Part shown: positions 12,740 through 15,062 of the stretch, piece by piece
How positions within the stretch are numbered: position 1 is the first letter of the stretch
How the letters are laid out: the number at the start of each line of letters is the position of its first letter
Assembly: GCA_902766115.1 (NCBI GenBank)
Contig: CACXCL010000242.1
Span: 1-15,062, forward strand
Length of the DNA stretch: 15,062 nucleotides
From: an uncultured Ruminococcus sp.
GTDB lineage: Bacteria; Bacillota; Clostridia; Oscillospirales; CAG-272
Reading direction: 5' to 3'
Position numbers and translations under genes: made by a program
Notes under the pieces: model-generated
The model's input: only the letters and a program-made list of their open reading frames with translations
Databases searched by the model: none
What the model was told of the DNA's origin: nothing

Positions 12740-15062
12740 ATACCTTCCTATCTGCTCAAACGGAATATGGTAAAAATCCGTCACGTCGTCGCGGATGCGG
12801 TAGTCGCCCAGGGTGGGGTTGACGAACAGCGGGTTCTCGTCGATGCCGAATTTCCTGTTGTTCCCGAACCTCAACGCGAACCTCTCCACAGGCTCGTCGA
12901 TATCGTTGTGACAGTATCCTATGGCGTAGTTGTTGTAAACGGAGTTGAATCCCGGCGTCGCGGGGCAGTTCGGGTTTTCCACGTCGTCGTAGTCCTCGAG
13001 CACCTCATACAGCTCCGGCCACTTCTCGTGCCACAGCTCGTAGTACTCGTCCCCGGGCATCGGTCTCAGCTTCAGCGTGTTGTAGAGTATCCGGAAGTTG
13101 CCGGAGTTCCACGCCGTGGGGTGCTCCTCGTCCTCGTCGTAGACCCAGTAGTAGTATTTCGCCGTCGCCGACATGGCGGTGGATTCGTCTCCCCAGAGAT
13201 CGGTCGAGCGTATCACCACGTTGTCGTGCAGATCCGCATACTGTCCGCCCGAATTGACGAATCCGAGAGAACCGCAATCGTAAAAGATGTTTCCGTAAAC
13301 CTTCTGCGCCGCCACGCCGTCGTCCAGATACACTCCGAAGGAGGTGTGAGGATCCGACGTGTGCGCTATGATGTTGTAGCGGAACGCGTTGTCGCGGTTT
13401 ACAAAGCTGCGCCCCGTATAGACCGCGCCCATGTCGTCAAGATCGTTCGCCACGTCGTGGAGATAGTTGTACTCGAAAATGCATTCGATGGCTCTCTCCT
13501 GGCCGCCCTCCGCCACGTATCCGAAGGAGATCGCGGAGCTCGGCGTATTGTATATCTCGCAGTGGGAGACTCTGGCGCCCACGGCGCGCTTGATACGGAT
13601 ACCCGGATTCTGCAGATTCTTCCACTTTTGTCCCGCGTGGTGGATCAGGCAGTTGTCGATGTACGGTCCCGTGGGTACAAGATCATTCACGTCCCTGTTC
13701 GAGTCGAACCACATGCCGCATCCCGCGGTATACGCGAATTCGCTGTCCTGCATACGGAAATCGACGCCGTACACCTTGAGTCCCCATCGTCCGCCTATGC
13801 CGATGACGGAACAGCGGTCGAAGGTGATGCCGTCTGCGGTTATGAGAAATCCGTCGTCGGTGCATCCGCTGAAATCAATGCCGCGGAACGTGATATCGTT
13901 CGCCCCGTCGATGACCGCGAAGTGCTCTCCCGTGCTGACTGAATAGGATTCGCTGTCGGGGTCGTACAGATAGAGCGCCTGCCTGTCAGGATCGATATAG
14001 TACTCGTGGGCGCAGTCCATCTCCTCGGAGATATTGAGGAAATAAACGGCGAGGGCGTACTCGTCCAGTCCGTACTGCGGCCCGATGATATCGTAGGTGA
14101 TGATGCCCGTCTCGGGGTCGAATCCCGTAAGCGGGAACACGGTCTTCCAGTACTCGTGACCGATGCATCCTATCATCACCGCTCCGTCAAGCGTGTGATA
14201 CTGCTTGAATCTGTTGGTCATGACGGACACTCTTGTCTTGCCGTTTGCGATCCCTTCCGCTATCTTTTCGAGATACATATCGCCGTTTGGGCTCCGGTTG
14301 GGGTATCTGGCGGCGTCGAGACGGCCGTAATCGTCGGTGAACGCCTCGCTCGCCCTTGTCAGCTCGCCTTCCGCCACCTTGCCGGACAGATCGATCTTTT
14401 TTATGTGGCTCCAGGATCTTTCGCGGAAGAGGGTCTTGTCGTCGTCGCCAAGCTCCGTGAGCTCGTCGGCGTACACCCTGATCCCGGCGGTCATGTTCAC
14501 GTCGCCGTCGCCGTAGGCGCAGTATACGATCCTCTGATCCGGTCCTCCCGAATCCTCCGCGGTGAGAGTCACCCCGTTAAGCCTGTAGTCGCCTGCCCTG
14601 AACGCCACGACGATGTCGCCGGAAGCCTTTTCCGCCTTTATCTCGCGTACTTTTGCGACGGCTCCCTCAAAGGTGGCGAGGGGATGGTCGAAGTCGCCCT
14701 CCGCCCCGTCGTCTCCGTCCGGCGAGACGTAAATATCGGCGTCTTCCACAAGAGGATATTCCTTTTCGGTATAGTGAGTCCGGACCACGGGTTCATTCCA
14801 CTCAAGAGGCATTTCGAGATCCGCTTTTTTGAATCTCATCAGAATAGTCGCGAACTGCTCGCGCGTTGCGTTGCCCCGGGGGTCAAGCAGGTCTGCGTCG
14901 CCTGATTTGACGCCTGTGACGAGCCCCTTGTCGGTCGCCCAGGTGAGGGCGGCTTTCGCGTAGGAGTGGGTCTTGTCCGCGTCGGGGAACTTGCTCAGGT
15001 CGCCGTTTACTCTCGTATCAAGCGCCTTGAAGTCCGCGTAGCGGTACAGCATCGTCGCCAGC
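12737..15062 (-). CDS. SLH-anchored beta-helix protein, 5' end beyond window
   Basis: The reading frame is still open at the right edge (LATMLYRYADF continues through the last bases), so the N-terminus, signal peptide and first SLH repeats are missing; at least 774 residues are present. It starts within an SLH repeat, followed by another complete one ending NATREQFATILMRF. It then has the same DADIYVSPDGDDGAEGD...HPLATF opening, EYYIDPDRQALYLYDP motif and beta-helix rungs as the protein at 2928-5618. The GAVYTGR and GVYLDDG motifs typical of beta-helix glycosidases are clear here. Both paralogues end ENPLFVNPT-(I/L)-GDYR and FE-(K/Q)-IGRY. The likely role is a surface-bound glycan-active enzyme; the substrate is unknown. 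Confidence 0.85.
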   Translation of the reverse strand, partial: LATMLYRYADFKALDTRVNGDLSKFPDADKTHSYAKAALTWATDKGLVTGVKSGDADLLDPRGNATREQFATILMRFKKADLEMPLEWNEPVVRTHYTEKEYPLVEDADIYVSPDGDDGAEGDFDHPLATFEGAVAKVREIKAEKASGDIVVAFRAGDYRLNGVTLTAEDSGGPDQRIVYCAYGDGDVNMTAGIRVYADELTELGDDDKTLFRERSWSHIKKIDLSGKVAEGELTRASEAFTDDYGRLDAARYPNRSPNGDMYLEKIAEGIANGKTRVSVMTNRFKQYHTLDGAVMIGCIGHEYWKTVFPLTGFDPETGIITYDIIGPQYGLDEYALAVYFLNISEEMDCAHEYYIDPDRQALYLYDPDSESYSVSTGEHFAVIDGANDITFRGIDFSGCTDDGFLITADGITFDRCSVIGIGGRWGLKVYGVDFRMQDSEFAYTAGCGMWFDSNRDVNDLVPTGPYIDNCLIHHAGQKWKNLQNPGIRIKRAVGARVSHCEIYNTPSSAISFGYVAEGGQERAIECIFEYNYLHDVANDLDDMGAVYTGRSFVNRDNAFRYNIIAHTSDPHTSFGVYLDDGVAAQKVYGNIFYDCGSLGFVNSGGQYADLHDNVVIRSTDLWGDESTAMSATAKYYYWVYDEDEEHPTAWNSGNFRILYNTLKLRPMPGDEYYELWHEKWPELYEVLEDYDDVENPNCPATPGFNSVYNNYAIGYCHNDIDEPVERFALRFGNNRKFGIDENPLFVNPTLGDYRIRDDVTDFYHIPFEQIGRY

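Overview
The window looks like a chromosome segment of a spore-forming, GC-rich member of the Clostridia, probably an uncultured gut or anaerobic-digester type. The evidence is a SipL-like SPOCS/LysM protein, a 27-residue SpoVM-like peptide gene, two oxygen-sensitive glycyl radical enzymes, S-layer-homology (SLH) surface proteins, and strong TTGACA/TATAAT-type promoters with AGGAGG ribosome binding sites. No phage, transposase, CRISPR array, tRNA or rRNA was seen.

Layout, left to right. Positions 1-710 hold no convincing gene but much structured DNA: a 15-bp perfect inverted repeat, a repeat-like block at 416-464, and an array of five ATGAATTG-type units each followed by a different sequence, four of them stem-loops (517-626). 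This array runs into the terminator of sipL. sipL (711-2270, minus) is divergent from a small PH-domain gene (2467-2874, plus). A bidirectional terminator separates that gene from a large secreted SLH plus beta-helix protein (2928-5618, minus). Next, all on the minus strand, come homoserine dehydrogenase (5762-6979), a DUF5662-type HD-like protein (7056-7625) and a tandem pair of very similar glycyl radical enzymes (7720-9978 and 10003-12255) with a consensus promoter at 12332-12361. Upstream of that promoter lie a 38-bp tandem duplication and the spoVM-like gene (12544-12627, plus). The window ends inside a second SLH plus beta-helix protein (12737-15062, minus, 5' end missing), a paralogue of the first.

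How the genes fit together. SipL and SpoVM belong to the same process: SpoVM and SipL both work with SpoIVA to build the spore coat basement layer. Their promoters here resemble sigma-E sites (better at sipL than at spoVM). The two glycyl radical enzymes form a 24-bp-spaced operon and may share transcription with the DUF5662 gene. Their active site is GCQE, not the Cys-Cys pair of pyruvate formate-lyase, so they are probably eliminase/lyase-type enzymes of unknown substrate. Their radical-SAM activase is not in the window. The SLH/beta-helix proteins are probably wall-anchored glycan-active enzymes. hom has its own sigma-A promoter.

The points most worth following are the glycyl radical enzyme pair and the possible ribosome-site switch in its leader, the hairpin array, and the duplicated DNA upstream of spoVM.
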